Assembly (NCBI RefSeq): GCF_014279655.1
Contig: NZ_CP047946.1
Location: 868,001 to 932,000 of the forward strand
From: Synechococcus sp. ROS8604
GTDB taxonomy: Bacteria; Cyanobacteriota; Cyanobacteriia; PCC-6307; Cyanobiaceae
Direction of reading: 5' to 3'
DNA length: 64,000 bases
Shown: positions 1 to 7,824 of the stretch, one piece after another
Numbering within the stretch: position 1 is the first letter of the stretch
How the letters are laid out: each line of letters starts with the position of its first letter
Translations under genes and position numbers: made by a program
The notes under the pieces: model-generated
What the model was told of the DNA's origin: nothing
Databases searched by the model: none
The model's input: the letters and a program-made list of their open reading frames with translations, nothing else

Positions 1-74
1 TGCAACCATTCTACATTTTCATCTGGAGACTTATCAACATCTGGATCAAAGTCATCATGTATTAAGATACTCAT
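1..74 (-). CDS. Partial hypothetical protein, N-terminus only
   Basis: An ATG at 74 on the minus strand opens a frame that runs off the left edge, giving about 24 residues (MSILIHDDFDPDVDKSPDEN and on). The peptide is acidic, like several small proteins of this region. The first in-frame ATG after the upstream stop is at 74. Nothing identifies a function. Because only the N-terminus is inside the window, it could also be a chance open frame. Confidence 0.4.
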   Translation of the reverse strand, partial: MSILIHDDFDPDVDKSPDENVEWL

Positions 75-221
75 ACTCGTTCTGAAGAGCAGTAATCAAT
101 TGTTGCTGAGAGTACTGAGAGACAGAATCCATATTGATGTAGCAATACAGGAGTAATCTAATCCACCAATGATAGAGTTAACAAGTGTTGAACAAACATC
201 GAACCATTAAAGAAAAGGACA

Positions 222-728
222 ATGGAATTTGATTTTGCATCGCGCTCCAAACAAGAGAAATTAAAGATATTCAAGTATTGGTTGCATCTCAAAGACTTCA
301 AGAAAGGTGTGAACGCCTCTTGGGAGTCAGATAAAGATTATTCTGAAGAATTCATTGTTGAATTCATGAACAGTACTTTCATGACCTTAGTCAACACAAT
401 TGAAAAGTTCTGGGAGTGGGATGAAGATCATAATTTATTTGCTTATGTGAAGGACGAATACATAGAAAAAATGAAAGACTCAGGTTATGAGCAGAGTGAG
501 TTAAGAGAAGGAATATCAGAAGTAGAGTTTGATGAAGACGATGACGAAGATGAAGACGAACCAGGATTAATTTATCCAGAGAAGTTCTATGTTGCCGGTG
601 CGCCTTACTTCTGGATGTCTGAAATCCCATTACCATTCAAGAAGCAATGGTTCTTTCAAAAGTATCCAACGATAAAAGAAGAGTGGTTGCGGTTTGACAA
701 CAACTTTGAACAAAGCATTGGTTGTTAA
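222..728 (+). CDS. Small acidic hypothetical protein (168 aa)
   Basis: A 168-residue soluble protein that I do not recognise. It is rich in Asp, Glu, Lys and aromatic residues and has a nearly pure acidic run (about residues 105-115, FDEDDDEDEDE) between an N-terminal part with helical character and a C-terminal part rich in Tyr, Trp and Phe. There is no signal peptide or membrane segment. It stands alone on the plus strand, facing the convergent TPR gene 18 bases downstream. Small acidic proteins of this kind recur through 0-9 kb, and some such proteins elsewhere are immunity or antitoxin partners. Nothing here shows a toxin partner, so no function is assigned. Confidence 0.7.
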   Translation: MEFDFASRSKQEKLKIFKYWLHLKDFKKGVNASWESDKDYSEEFIVEFMNSTFMTLVNTIEKFWEWDEDHNLFAYVKDEYIEKMKDSGYEQSELREGISEVEFDEDDDEDEDEPGLIYPEKFYVAGAPYFWMSEIPLPFKKQWFFQKYPTIKEEWLRFDNNFEQSIGC

Positions 729-746
729 TCACTCCTATCCCTTGAC

Positions 747-1820
747 TCATCGCATATTAAGGCACCATGAACCATTTTCACTGCTTAAGTATTGGATAGT
801 TGCTTTATGATCAAGAGACGCTGCTTTTTTGAAGTCGGCACATGCTCCATGAGAATCTTTTAATCCAATCTTGGCATTAGCGCGATTCGAATAGGCGGGG
901 GCAAACTGAGGATTAATTACAATTGCCTTGTTAGAATCAGCAATTGCTCCTTGATAATCCCCCAAATAATCCTTGGCAATCCCACGGTTTGAATAATAGT
1001 CAGGAGAAGATGAATCAATCTTTATCGCATTGCTGTAATCAATAATTGACCCTTTAATATCCTTTAACGCAAACTTGGCATTACCTCGCTTAAAATAATT
1101 ATCAGAGTCATGCGGATCAATATCAATCGATTTATTGTAATCGAGAATTGCTCCTTGCAAATCATTTAACTTATGCTTAGCGAGACCTCGATTATTATAA
1201 GCGTATGCATTGTTTGGATCAAGCAATAGTGCTTTATTGAAATCAACAATTGCCCCTTGCGGATCATTCTTGAATTCCAACTTGGCACTAGCAAGATTTA
1301 CATGAGCAGCAGCAAACTGTGGATTAATTGCAATTGCGTTGCTTAAATCAGAGATTGCGCCTTCAGCATCCTTGATCTTAAACTTAGCATTACCACGATT
1401 GTATAGGGCATTGGCATTATTCGGATTGATCTCTATTGCTATACTATAGTCTGAGATTGCTCCTTGAATATCATTCAACTCCAACCTAGCATTACCTCGA
1501 TTAGAGTAGAAAGCGGAATAACTAGGATTGATCTCTATTGCCCTATTGAAATCAAGAATTGAACCCTGAATATCCTTTAATTTGAACTTTGCGACACCAC
1601 GATCATTGTAAGCATTGGCATCTTGAGGGTTAGTATCTATTGACAATGAGAGTTCAGCAATCTCATTCTTAATAGCAAGAATATCATCACTGTTTGAATC
1701 TGCAGAAATATTAGAAACTTCCCCAGCAACATTCGATTGAGCACGACACCCAGCAATCAAAGGTGCCCCAAGCGCAACCAGCGAAAGGACAGCAGCAATG
1801 GCAGAAGTCCTGCGAGACAT
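747..1820 (-). CDS. TPR-repeat lipoprotein
   Basis: About 357 residues. An N-terminal lipoprotein signal ends in LIAGC, so the protein is predicted to be lipid-anchored after cleavage before Cys. Eight tetratricopeptide repeats of about 34 residues follow, each with a recurring NRGNAKxxLKD-type motif and an AI..Y..AI.INP-type second helix, filling nearly the whole mature protein. TPR superhelices bind other proteins, so this is probably an envelope scaffold or chaperone-like factor. I chose the ATG at 1820 because it sits directly before the charged part of the signal peptide. A longer TTG-initiated frame from 1871 would add 17 residues encoded by the 40-bp repeat at 1836-1875. The repeat therefore more likely belongs to the leader. 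Confidence 0.85.
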   Translation of the reverse strand: MSRRTSAIAAVLSLVALGAPLIAGCRAQSNVAGEVSNISADSNSDDILAIKNEIAELSLSIDTNPQDANAYNDRGVAKFKLKDIQGSILDFNRAIEINPSYSAFYSNRGNARLELNDIQGAISDYSIAIEINPNNANALYNRGNAKFKIKDAEGAISDLSNAIAINPQFAAAHVNLASAKLEFKNDPQGAIVDFNKALLLDPNNAYAYNNRGLAKHKLNDLQGAILDYNKSIDIDPHDSDNYFKRGNAKFALKDIKGSIIDYSNAIKIDSSSPDYYSNRGIAKDYLGDYQGAIADSNKAIVINPQFAPAYSNRANAKIGLKDSHGACADFKKAASLDHKATIQYLSSENGSWCLNMR

Positions 1821-1835
1821 ATATGGGGTGCCTAC

Positions 1836-1875
1836 TTCCGTCAAGGTAGTCAAAGCAGACTGTGAGGGCAATCAG
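1836..1875. repeat. 40-bp direct repeat, copy A
   Basis: This stretch matches 2560-2599 at 36 of 40 positions in the same orientation. It lies 16 bases upstream of the TPR lipoprotein start. Together with copy B it brackets the small acidic gene at 1969-2487. Confidence 0.85.
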
Positions 1876-1968
1876 CAACTAATGCAAAGACGCCTTCATC
1901 TTGAGTTTTGCAATCAATTTTCGTGGAAATCATCGAATTGCTCAACCATGGCAGAGTCCTAGTTGAGA

Positions 1969-2487
1969 TCATTCATCCCAATATCTAAAATCACGAACAA
2001 GCAAGTAGTCGATCAGATAAATTGCCTTATCGCTTTCGTATATTGTCAACTGTGAGTCTTCATAGTCCTCTTCATCAAAACGTGCCAAATCAACTCGTGG
2101 ACCGACATCAAGAGGATCGAAAGAGGGGGATAAAATATTATCTTGAATTAATGCGATACGCCCTGAATCAATCAATAATTGATCCAAGGGTTCATCATCT
2201 GCAAAATACGATTTACAATCAAGAAGAACTGAGTCAGGGTCGTGCAAATCGTCTGCCTCATAAAACGGGTAAACACCATCACCATGAGCAGTACCAAACA
2301 ATGCAAAATAAATGCCATTATGCTCAAACACGCCATCCGTCAGACATGACTCTGGAGACAAATCACCTAGACCTCCATTATTGTCAAAAGCAATACCAAT
2401 ATCACAAAACAGATAGCGACCACTAGAGTCGATCTTCATTGAATGCTCGATATAACCAGAGCATAGATTGGATTGGATTAATTTCAT
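1969..2487 (-). CDS. Small acidic hypothetical protein (172 aa)
   Basis: A 172-residue acidic soluble protein without signal peptide or membrane helix. It is rich in Asp and Leu, with a strongly acidic C-terminal third (FDEEDYEDSQLTIYESDKAI). I do not recognise the family. It is read in the same direction as the TPR lipoprotein gene downstream, and the two are separated by about 150 bases. The gene sits precisely between the two copies of a 40-bp direct repeat (1836-1875 and 2560-2599). This suggests it was inserted upstream of the TPR gene as a unit with duplication of the TPR leader. Confidence 0.7.
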   Translation of the reverse strand: MKLIQSNLCSGYIEHSMKIDSSGRYLFCDIGIAFDNNGGLGDLSPESCLTDGVFEHNGIYFALFGTAHGDGVYPFYEADDLHDPDSVLLDCKSYFADDEPLDQLLIDSGRIALIQDNILSPSFDPLDVGPRVDLARFDEEDYEDSQLTIYESDKAIYLIDYLLVRDFRYWDE

Positions 2488-2559
2488 TTGGATCTAGTTA
2501 TACGAATTTATAGCAATAACCATAAAACATACTTGAGTGATTTGCAATAACTGCTATGA

Positions 2560-2599
2560 TTCCATCAAGGTAGTCAGAGCAAACTGTGAAGGCAATCAG
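2560..2599. repeat. 40-bp direct repeat, copy B
   Basis: It matches 1836-1875 at 36 of 40 positions, same orientation, 724 bases apart. The four differences are all purine transitions on the plus strand. Copy B lies upstream of the 172-residue gene as copy A lies upstream of the TPR gene. Confidence 0.85.
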
Positions 2600-2642
2600 G
2601 TATGCCTGAAAGAAGACCTGATGGACCTCTTCTATCCATAAA

Positions 2643-2659
2643 AACAGTTCCGAACTGTT
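2643..2659. promoter_or_regulatory. 17-bp palindrome, possible operator
   Basis: AACAGTTC-C-GAACTGTT is a perfect 8-bp inverted repeat around a single central base. It lies between the divergent genes at 1969-2487 and 2856-3977. A short, near-contiguous dyad of this kind is typical of a dimeric repressor site. It does not match the NtcA or cyanobacterial LexA consensus that I know. No regulator gene is adjacent. Confidence 0.4.
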
Positions 2660-2855
2660 GTTCATTTATTATGTTGTTTTATCAACATGCCAATAGAATG
2701 CAATATTGGAATATCGAGGGACTGCTTCTAAGCACTCCTAGACAATTTGAGTCTATCAAGATAAAATGAATATATCGTAGAAATTGTCGTGACAACTCCA
2801 AGGCATAATAAGAGACTTACACTGATCAAAAGCATTGCCCATTGCTGAGACACCA

Positions 2856-3977
2856 ATGGACTACAAACGCCTGGCAATTACCCTCGGTGCTGGCATGGCA
2901 GGTGCAGTGGTCGTGTCTGCAATAGGTGCTCAAAAGTCTTATGTACTTACTGCTGCCTTAGCGGGAGGTTCTGGAAGCGCAATTGTATTAAAGATCAAAG
3001 AAGATGCAGAAAGTGAAGATATTATTGAAAAGGAAATGAAAAAATACGATGCTGCGGTGGAATTGGCAATATTCCTAGGAGATTCAGGAATATTTGAAAA
3101 AACTGACAACATTAATGATCCAAAGGAATACCTAAAAGAGACTGAAGAAACAACCATAGACTTTCTTCAAAACTGGAAGAGTTATAGCAAAGAAACATAC
3201 GATCAAATTTGTACTTTTGATCCAGTTATCGAAGTACTATTTGGATATTCTCAACTACTGAACAGCAATTATTCCTGTCATAGTGAATCACATCCACCAC
3301 TACAAGAATGGGTGAGGAAGGCACTATGTGCAAGTGCCATGGCAATCCATTTCAAAACTTCTAGAACTGATGAATGGTTCAAGGAAGAAGTGAGAGAAAA
3401 GGTCAGATATTTCGTATTAAATATTAGAAGAGAGTGGGCAGAATTTCTTATACAACTTTTAGTATTCCTTGATGCTACGGAGCAAACTCTCAAGGGAATT
3501 GAGAAATCGGATGCGTACAACAAGTCTCTACAAAAATTTGTAAGCAATTCTCTTCGCGAGATCTATGAAGAAATCAATAATGACTGCACACTTGTGGCGC
3601 AGGGAATGGACTCATGGGTAAAAAAATTGATTACAAAGACTAGTTTTACCGAAAGTGATCCGCCGCAATTACATATTAACGATATTGAGGATGGTCGTCA
3701 GGAAGTTTTTTGGGGCAACAAGGACTCAACATGGAAGCATGGCAGATCTTGCACTTATTTGGTTGACTGGAATGGAGGTGCATGTGTTAAGGAGACAAAT
3801 GAATTTGTTGTATTCAAAGATTGGAAACAATTTCCATTTATTGCCGCCACCATAATTCAAGATGTTTTTGGTCCCTATGATCATGAAGGCGCTACTAAAG
3901 CACTTGGAGTGGACATTGAAATGTATTTAATTGATAAAAAGGGGGAGAAGCAGGTTGATGAAGGGGAAAGTATCTAA
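2856..3977 (+). CDS. Hypothetical protein with glycine-rich hydrophobic N-terminus (373 aa)
   Basis: The family is not recognised. The N-terminal ~45 residues form a Gly/Ala-rich hydrophobic hairpin (LAITLGAGMAGAVVVSAIGA followed by a second such segment), suggesting membrane insertion or attachment. The remaining ~320 residues are soluble, mostly helical and charged, with a short beta-rich Trp-containing stretch near residues 270-310 and an acidic tail. I use the ATG at 2856. A TTG seven codons upstream would also be open. The gene stands alone, with no close same-strand neighbour upstream. A large cytoplasmic domain on a short membrane hairpin is seen in some effector and sensor proteins, but no catalytic motif is visible. 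Confidence 0.65.
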   Translation: MDYKRLAITLGAGMAGAVVVSAIGAQKSYVLTAALAGGSGSAIVLKIKEDAESEDIIEKEMKKYDAAVELAIFLGDSGIFEKTDNINDPKEYLKETEETTIDFLQNWKSYSKETYDQICTFDPVIEVLFGYSQLLNSNYSCHSESHPPLQEWVRKALCASAMAIHFKTSRTDEWFKEEVREKVRYFVLNIRREWAEFLIQLLVFLDATEQTLKGIEKSDAYNKSLQKFVSNSLREIYEEINNDCTLVAQGMDSWVKKLITKTSFTESDPPQLHINDIEDGRQEVFWGNKDSTWKHGRSCTYLVDWNGGACVKETNEFVVFKDWKQFPFIAATIIQDVFGPYDHEGATKALGVDIEMYLIDKKGEKQVDEGESI

Positions 3978-3981
3978 TTAG

Positions 3982-4101
3982 GATTTGCTTGGTTTCTCTG
4001 AGCATTCCAGGCACCACCAAACCGTTTTAAGACGGGAAGGTGAGTGGGCGAAGATTGAGGTTGATTCCCTTGCAGAGGCATTTCAGAAAAGATATTGCTA
4101 A
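3982..4101 (+). pseudogene. Possible C-terminal remnant of an unidentified gene
   Basis: A 39-codon open stretch with no credible start follows a stop codon directly and reads like the end of a soluble protein (TVLRREGEWAKIEVDSLAEA, then FQKRYC and stop). Its codon use and charge pattern look protein-like, whereas the surrounding sequence does not. I cannot name the parent family. It may equally be chance. Confidence 0.25.
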
Positions 4102-4202
4102 TGAAAATTATTTCCATTTAAAGATTGATCACTCTTATTCCCAACTTGCCTTTGATCTACTATTATGATTATCATTAGAATTTCATAGCAACCTGAGGAG
4201 TA

Positions 4203-5070
4203 ATGAATAGATCTTTTCTGAAGAATGCATTAATATATTTGCTATAGGAATGGGTCTTGTCAGATGCAGTAATTACATAAAAGATGATGCTAGTAAAAAT
4301 GGTTTAAAAAGGTTTAATTCCGGTGATTACTCAGGTGCTGTTAGTGCTTACAATAAAGCGTTATTCTTTGATTTTGGATGAGAAAAAATTTTCCAAATGC
4401 TGGTGATGCAGCAATATACGCAAGTCTTTGTGGCGCCAAGGTGCAGACTGGACAGTACAAAGATGCAATAAAAGATTGCGATAGAGGGATTTCTATCGAT
4501 GCTTCGCTGCCTACAAGTTACCTTAATCGGTGCACAGCAAATCAGAAACTAGGAAATTATCAGCAAGCAATTAAGGACTGCCAGCAAGTAATCTCTTTGG
4601 ATCCATCCAACGCGAAAATCCATACCGGTATTTGCCAACTGAAAAATGTTATTGGTGAAAACAAAAGTGCGCTTGTTGCATGTAATAAAGCACTTGAAAT
4701 CGATCCAGAAAGTGGAATGGCGTATCGAAACCGTTGCTTCGTAAATGGAGATCTAGGTAATTACCAGAATACGCTGAACGACTGCAGAAAAGCAGTAGAC
4801 ATAAATCCGAAAGATAAACTTCCATTTCTTGCGCTTTGCCAAGTAAATCTTACGAACGATCGCTATGATATTGCATTGAACTAATGCAATATAGCAGTGA
4901 AATATTTGCTGAATAATCCTGGATTAAATGCCCTTCCAACTGCTTATTTGTACAGAGGTGTTGCTTACGCATCTGTTAATAAGACTGAATTATCGTGTAA
5001 TGACTGGAAGAAAGCAAAAGAACTTGGAGTTGAAGATGTTCAGGATCTTCTAGACAAGCATTGTCAGTAA
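4203..5070 (+). pseudogene. Decayed TPR lipoprotein gene
   Basis: A good Shine-Dalgarno sequence (GAGGAG, just before ATG 4203) starts a peptide MNRSFLKNALIYLL that stops at about 4245. The reading continues in another frame as MGLVRCSNYIKDDASKNG and the first half of a TPR (GDYSGAVSAYNKAL), until a TGA at 4379. A third frame from 4378 carries about four more TPRs up to a TAA at 4882. The same frame then continues after that stop with LNNPG, LYRGVAYA and LDKHCQ, ending at 5070. Read through, this is one lipoprotein signal plus TPR protein broken by two frameshifts and one nonsense codon. The lipobox also reads LVRC rather than the expected LVGC. The piece 4378-4884 could still be translated alone, but it lacks a signal peptide. 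Confidence 0.75.
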
Positions 5071-5127
5071 TTTTTTAATACTTTTACCACAATAACATAC
5101 TAAAAATTAGAAACTTAGTATTCAGTT

Positions 5128-5295
5128 CTACTGCCAGTGCTCATCCCACTCTTGTTGCAACTCAGTAGGAGACAATGAATTATAGAACCCGCGCCACTTC
5201 TTGTCTGAATTTGCATCAGACGCCACTAGAGACACGAGGAGGTCAATTGCCTGTTGCTCGCTGAAGACCCGCCCTGACGAAGATTTGAGTTCCAT
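5128..5295 (-). CDS. Small hypothetical protein (55 aa)
   Basis: A 55-codon frame from ATG 5295 to TAG 5128 encodes a hydrophilic peptide beginning MELKSSSGRVFSEQQAIDLL and ending in TELQQEWDEHWQ. It is amphipathic and helical in character, with normal amino-acid composition for a real protein. It lies on the same strand as, and just downstream of, the 145-residue gene at 5349-5786. No family is recognised. Confidence 0.45.
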   Translation of the reverse strand: MELKSSSGRVFSEQQAIDLLVSLVASDANSDKKWRGFYNSLSPTELQQEWDEHWQ

Positions 5296-5348
5296 ATGCG
5301 GTCAAGTTCGCTATCTAGGTCTTGGAGTAATCAAATTCATTTTGCTAC

Positions 5349-5786
5349 TTACTGAGCAGTCAAATCAGATTCGCGAAGAAGCTCTAATGGGCAATCGTTT
5401 AGCCATGCAAGAAACTCTCCGGAATATATATTTCCGTGGATTGTCTCTTCTGTACATTCCTCGGGATTGTCTCTATCTTCTTTTGACATGGTCACATGAG
5501 TGCAGAATTGAATATAAATATAGTGACTGAATTCACATAGCCTATTGACTTCACTATCGTAATCCTCCCCTTCACCCCAGTCCCAAAGCTTTTCTTCTAA
5601 GTGCTCTTCTTTGGTGAACAGATTTTTTAAATCTAATGAATATCTCTTTATCATCTCGGGAGTAACCCATATCTTGTCGTCATGCTCCTCATCAATCCAG
5701 TAAAACCCACTTTCGTATTGCATATATCCGAGGCATTCATAGCCCTCCTCTGGAATATACTTGTCTTCGATCTTGTCCATAAGCAT
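5349..5786 (-). CDS. Acidic hypothetical protein, paralog of the 7825-8463 product
   Basis: A 145-residue acidic soluble protein. Two segments align with the protein at 7825-8463: YWIDEEHDDKIWVTPEMIKR with YSLDLKNL here, against YDFDEHMHRFYLTSEMVEKY with SLHEVATK there; and near the C-terminus GNIYSGEFLAWLNDCPLELL against GEVWSKTFEAYFNNFPVALY. The two therefore share a fold and probably a role. No catalytic motif, signal peptide or membrane segment is visible. The gene is read toward the small gene at 5128-5295 and could be co-transcribed with it. Function unknown. Confidence 0.7.
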   Translation of the reverse strand: MLMDKIEDKYIPEEGYECLGYMQYESGFYWIDEEHDDKIWVTPEMIKRYSLDLKNLFTKEEHLEEKLWDWGEGEDYDSEVNRLCEFSHYIYIQFCTHVTMSKEDRDNPEECTEETIHGNIYSGEFLAWLNDCPLELLRESDLTAQ

Positions 5787-5890
5787 TAAGCTTCCTGATG
5801 TCCATATTTTTCAATCTTATCAGAAAATCTTCAATTGCCTAATCCTCTATAAAAATGCAAACAGGTAACTTCATTGCTTACTCTCCAGAT

Positions 5891-5925
5891 TGAATTTCTC
5901 TGACGACGGTATCTATATCATCATC
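5891..5925. repeat. 35-bp direct repeat, copy A
   Basis: It matches 6281-6315 at 33 of 35 positions, same orientation, 390 bases apart. On the minus strand it can be read as DDIDTVVREIQ, a copy of the RmuC C-terminus (DDGIDNVVREIQ). It lies just past the end of the 116-residue gene. Confidence 0.85.
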
Positions 5926-6271
5926 TTTCTTGTCTTTTCTCTTCGAGTATCTGCTTGTCGTATTCGGCAATGCTTTCTCTTGCTCTTTTGGCATCTTGAT
6001 CATTTGCGAACCAGTAATGCCAGCCGTCGAAGTTTTGAGCTTTCATGTTGAACTTGCTTTCAATTGCGCGCATGTTTTCGAACGTGTAGTTCTTGAACCA
6101 TTCGGAATTCTCGTTCACGCTGACAAGGCTAGAGCTGAAATGGTCTGCGGTGAAAATCCCTAGCTCTGCAAGAACTTCGATAAATTCTTCAAGATCTTCT
6201 TCATCAACAGGAGTTGAATCTAAAATCGCCTCGATCAGGTTGCTTGTTTCGTCGTCGCTAATAATGCTCAT
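5921..6271 (-). CDS. Small acidic hypothetical protein (116 aa), coupled to rmuC
   Basis: A 116-residue acidic, helical, soluble protein. Its start overlaps the rmuC stop codon by one base (TAATG), with GGGAGG just upstream inside rmuC, so translation is probably coupled. The N-terminal half is very acidic (SDDETSNLIEAILDSTPVDE), the middle holds a Trp/Phe-rich patch (NFDGWHYWFAND), and the end is a basic-acidic helix. No family is recognised. The gene is bracketed by 35-bp direct repeats, one being the true rmuC 3' end and the other a displaced copy, consistent with insertion directly behind rmuC. Confidence 0.7.
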   Translation of the reverse strand: MSIISDDETSNLIEAILDSTPVDEEDLEEFIEVLAELGIFTADHFSSSLVSVNENSEWFKNYTFENMRAIESKFNMKAQNFDGWHYWFANDQDAKRARESIAEYDKQILEEKRQER

Positions 6272-7707
6272 TATCCTCCCTGAATTTCTCTGACGACGTT
6301 ATCTATACCATCATCAATCCTTGTTTCACTGTTCTGACCCGCAAGCTCAGCAAATCGTCTCCCCTGCGGTAACAAGCGACTCTGCGCAGAGCCAACTGCC
6401 TCGTTGTAGCTCTTGTTGAGTCTTGCCAAATTGCTCCCCACAGCATTGAACTTGTCGACAAACATCAAAAACCGCTTGTGCAGCTCAACAGCATTGTTCT
6501 GGATCTCCTCAATATTTGCAGCGATTTCACCTTGCTGAATTGTCATCGATAAGCCCTTGAGAATCGCGAGGAGACTTGTCGGGAAAGTCAGGATGATCTT
6601 CTTGCTAAACGCATACTCCAGAAGGTCAGGATCGCGTTCCAAAGCCATTGATAGGGCTCCTTCAACAGGGATGAACAGAACGACTCCGTCAACAACCTGA
6701 CCTAAGGAACTCAGCTTTCCTGCGTAATCCTTCTTACTAAGGAGATCAATATGACTACGGACCTTTTTGAGGTGCTCCTTTAAGGCTGCCTCACGCTGTG
6801 TTTCGTCTGTGGCCTGCAAGGCATCCAGATAACTCTCGATCGGTGCCTTGGAATCCACGATGAGCCTGCGCGAACCAGGAATCGTGATCACGCAGTCCGG
6901 GCGATAGGCACCTTCATCTGTATCGACATGCACTTGCTCGTCGAAATCGCAGTAGCTGATCAGTCCAACGAACTCCAAGATTCGGTGAAGGTTCACCTCT
7001 CCCCATCGGCCTTTCACGTTGGGAGAACGCAAAGCAGATGTGAGTTGCTGGGCTGCGCCTTGAACGTCTTCGCTGCGTTGACGCAGATCCATGGTGGTCT
7101 GGGCCAATGCCCCAAGCTTCTCTACTGACTCCTTCTGTAGGACCTGCATCTGCTGCCGTAGCTGCTCCATTTGCTTGGCAAAAGGCTCACTAACGCTTTC
7201 TTTGGTGGATTTGAGCAAGGCATCTCTAGAGCCATCCAGCATCTGACCACTAAGGGAGCGAAATTGGGTCAAGAGATCAGCTCTGGCTTGCTCCAGAAAT
7301 TGGGTTTGAGTCTCTTGTGAGCGGAGCTTCTCCGCAATCTCTGCTGCCTGCTTACTGAGGGTCTCTTTCTCTGACCTGATCTGCTCAAGAGCGTTAGTTG
7401 TCGTCGACTGCGAAGACCTCAGTTCATCTCGCTCGCGGCTGACTGCCTCAAGCTGAGTACGGCTGACAGCAGCAGCCTCTTTGGCTTCTTGCAGCTGCAA
7501 CTGCTGCTGTTTGAACTCCGCGTTCTGTGCCTCAAGCTGATCCCCAAACTTGCCCAACCCCTCATTGGCTTGCCCTAGGCGCTCTTCTAGACGCCCTAAG
7601 TCCCCAGTACCACTTGCTGGCCTAGAGCGCCCAAACATCTTGCTGACAATGAAGCCAACGATCACGCCGGTTAAAATACCTGTGATGAAGAGAAGGGCTG
7701 CTGGCAA
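6271..7707 (-). CDS. rmuC: DNA recombination protein RmuC
   Basis: A 478-residue protein of the usual RmuC architecture: an N-terminal transmembrane helix (residues ~3-21), a long coiled coil rich in Gln, Glu and Ala (~35-215), then the conserved RmuC domain (~225-430) with the signature runs NVKGRWGEVNLHRILE, YRPDCVITIPG and RRLIVDSKAPIESYL. RmuC is known to limit inversions at short inverted repeats, and the domain is related to the restriction-endonuclease fold. Membrane anchoring is common in the family. The start appears to be TTG at 7707. The C-terminus is duplicated 390 bases downstream. Chromosomal rmuC is normally a housekeeping gene, so the flanking small genes are probably later arrivals. 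Confidence 0.93.
   Translation of the reverse strand: MPAALLFITGILTGVIVGFIVSKMFGRSRPASGTGDLGRLEERLGQANEGLGKFGDQLEAQNAEFKQQQLQLQEAKEAAAVSRTQLEAVSRERDELRSSQSTTTNALEQIRSEKETLSKQAAEIAEKLRSQETQTQFLEQARADLLTQFRSLSGQMLDGSRDALLKSTKESVSEPFAKQMEQLRQQMQVLQKESVEKLGALAQTTMDLRQRSEDVQGAAQQLTSALRSPNVKGRWGEVNLHRILEFVGLISYCDFDEQVHVDTDEGAYRPDCVITIPGSRRLIVDSKAPIESYLDALQATDETQREAALKEHLKKVRSHIDLLSKKDYAGKLSSLGQVVDGVVLFIPVEGALSMALERDPDLLEYAFSKKIILTFPTSLLAILKGLSMTIQQGEIAANIEEIQNNAVELHKRFLMFVDKFNAVGSNLARLNKSYNEAVGSAQSRLLPQGRRFAELAGQNSETRIDDGIDNVVREIQGG
6281..6315. repeat. 35-bp direct repeat, copy B (rmuC 3' end)
   Basis: This is the coding sequence for the RmuC C-terminus. It is repeated at 5891-5925 with two mismatches. 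The pair flanks the 116-residue acidic gene. Confidence 0.85.
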
Positions 7708-7824
7708 CGACTTTTCGTTTAGATCACTAGCGACTTATAACCCGAAGTACTTGAAATAGGCAAACCAATGCAAAGAATGCATAGGGTCGATTAGTAGTAT
7801 TTGCAATTAAGCCATATGTTCTGA

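Larger units (their letters stand above)
2488..2855. other. Intergenic region with repeat and palindrome
   Basis: This gap between divergent genes holds copy B of the 40-bp direct repeat (2560-2599) and a 17-bp palindrome (2643-2659). It is otherwise AT-rich, and I see no coding frame in it. Promoters for both flanking genes must lie here, but no convincing -35/-10 pair stands out. Confidence 0.5.

Noticed and set aside
2022-2426. Plus-strand frame of 134 residues, His/Gln-rich
   Set aside because: Shadow of the 172-residue acidic gene; the His/Gln/Tyr bias is expected from reading acidic codons backwards.
4240-4884. Programmed frameshifting or stop readthrough in the TPR gene
   Set aside because: Three separate disruptions with no slippery site or stimulatory structure visible, plus a changed lipobox; decay is simpler.
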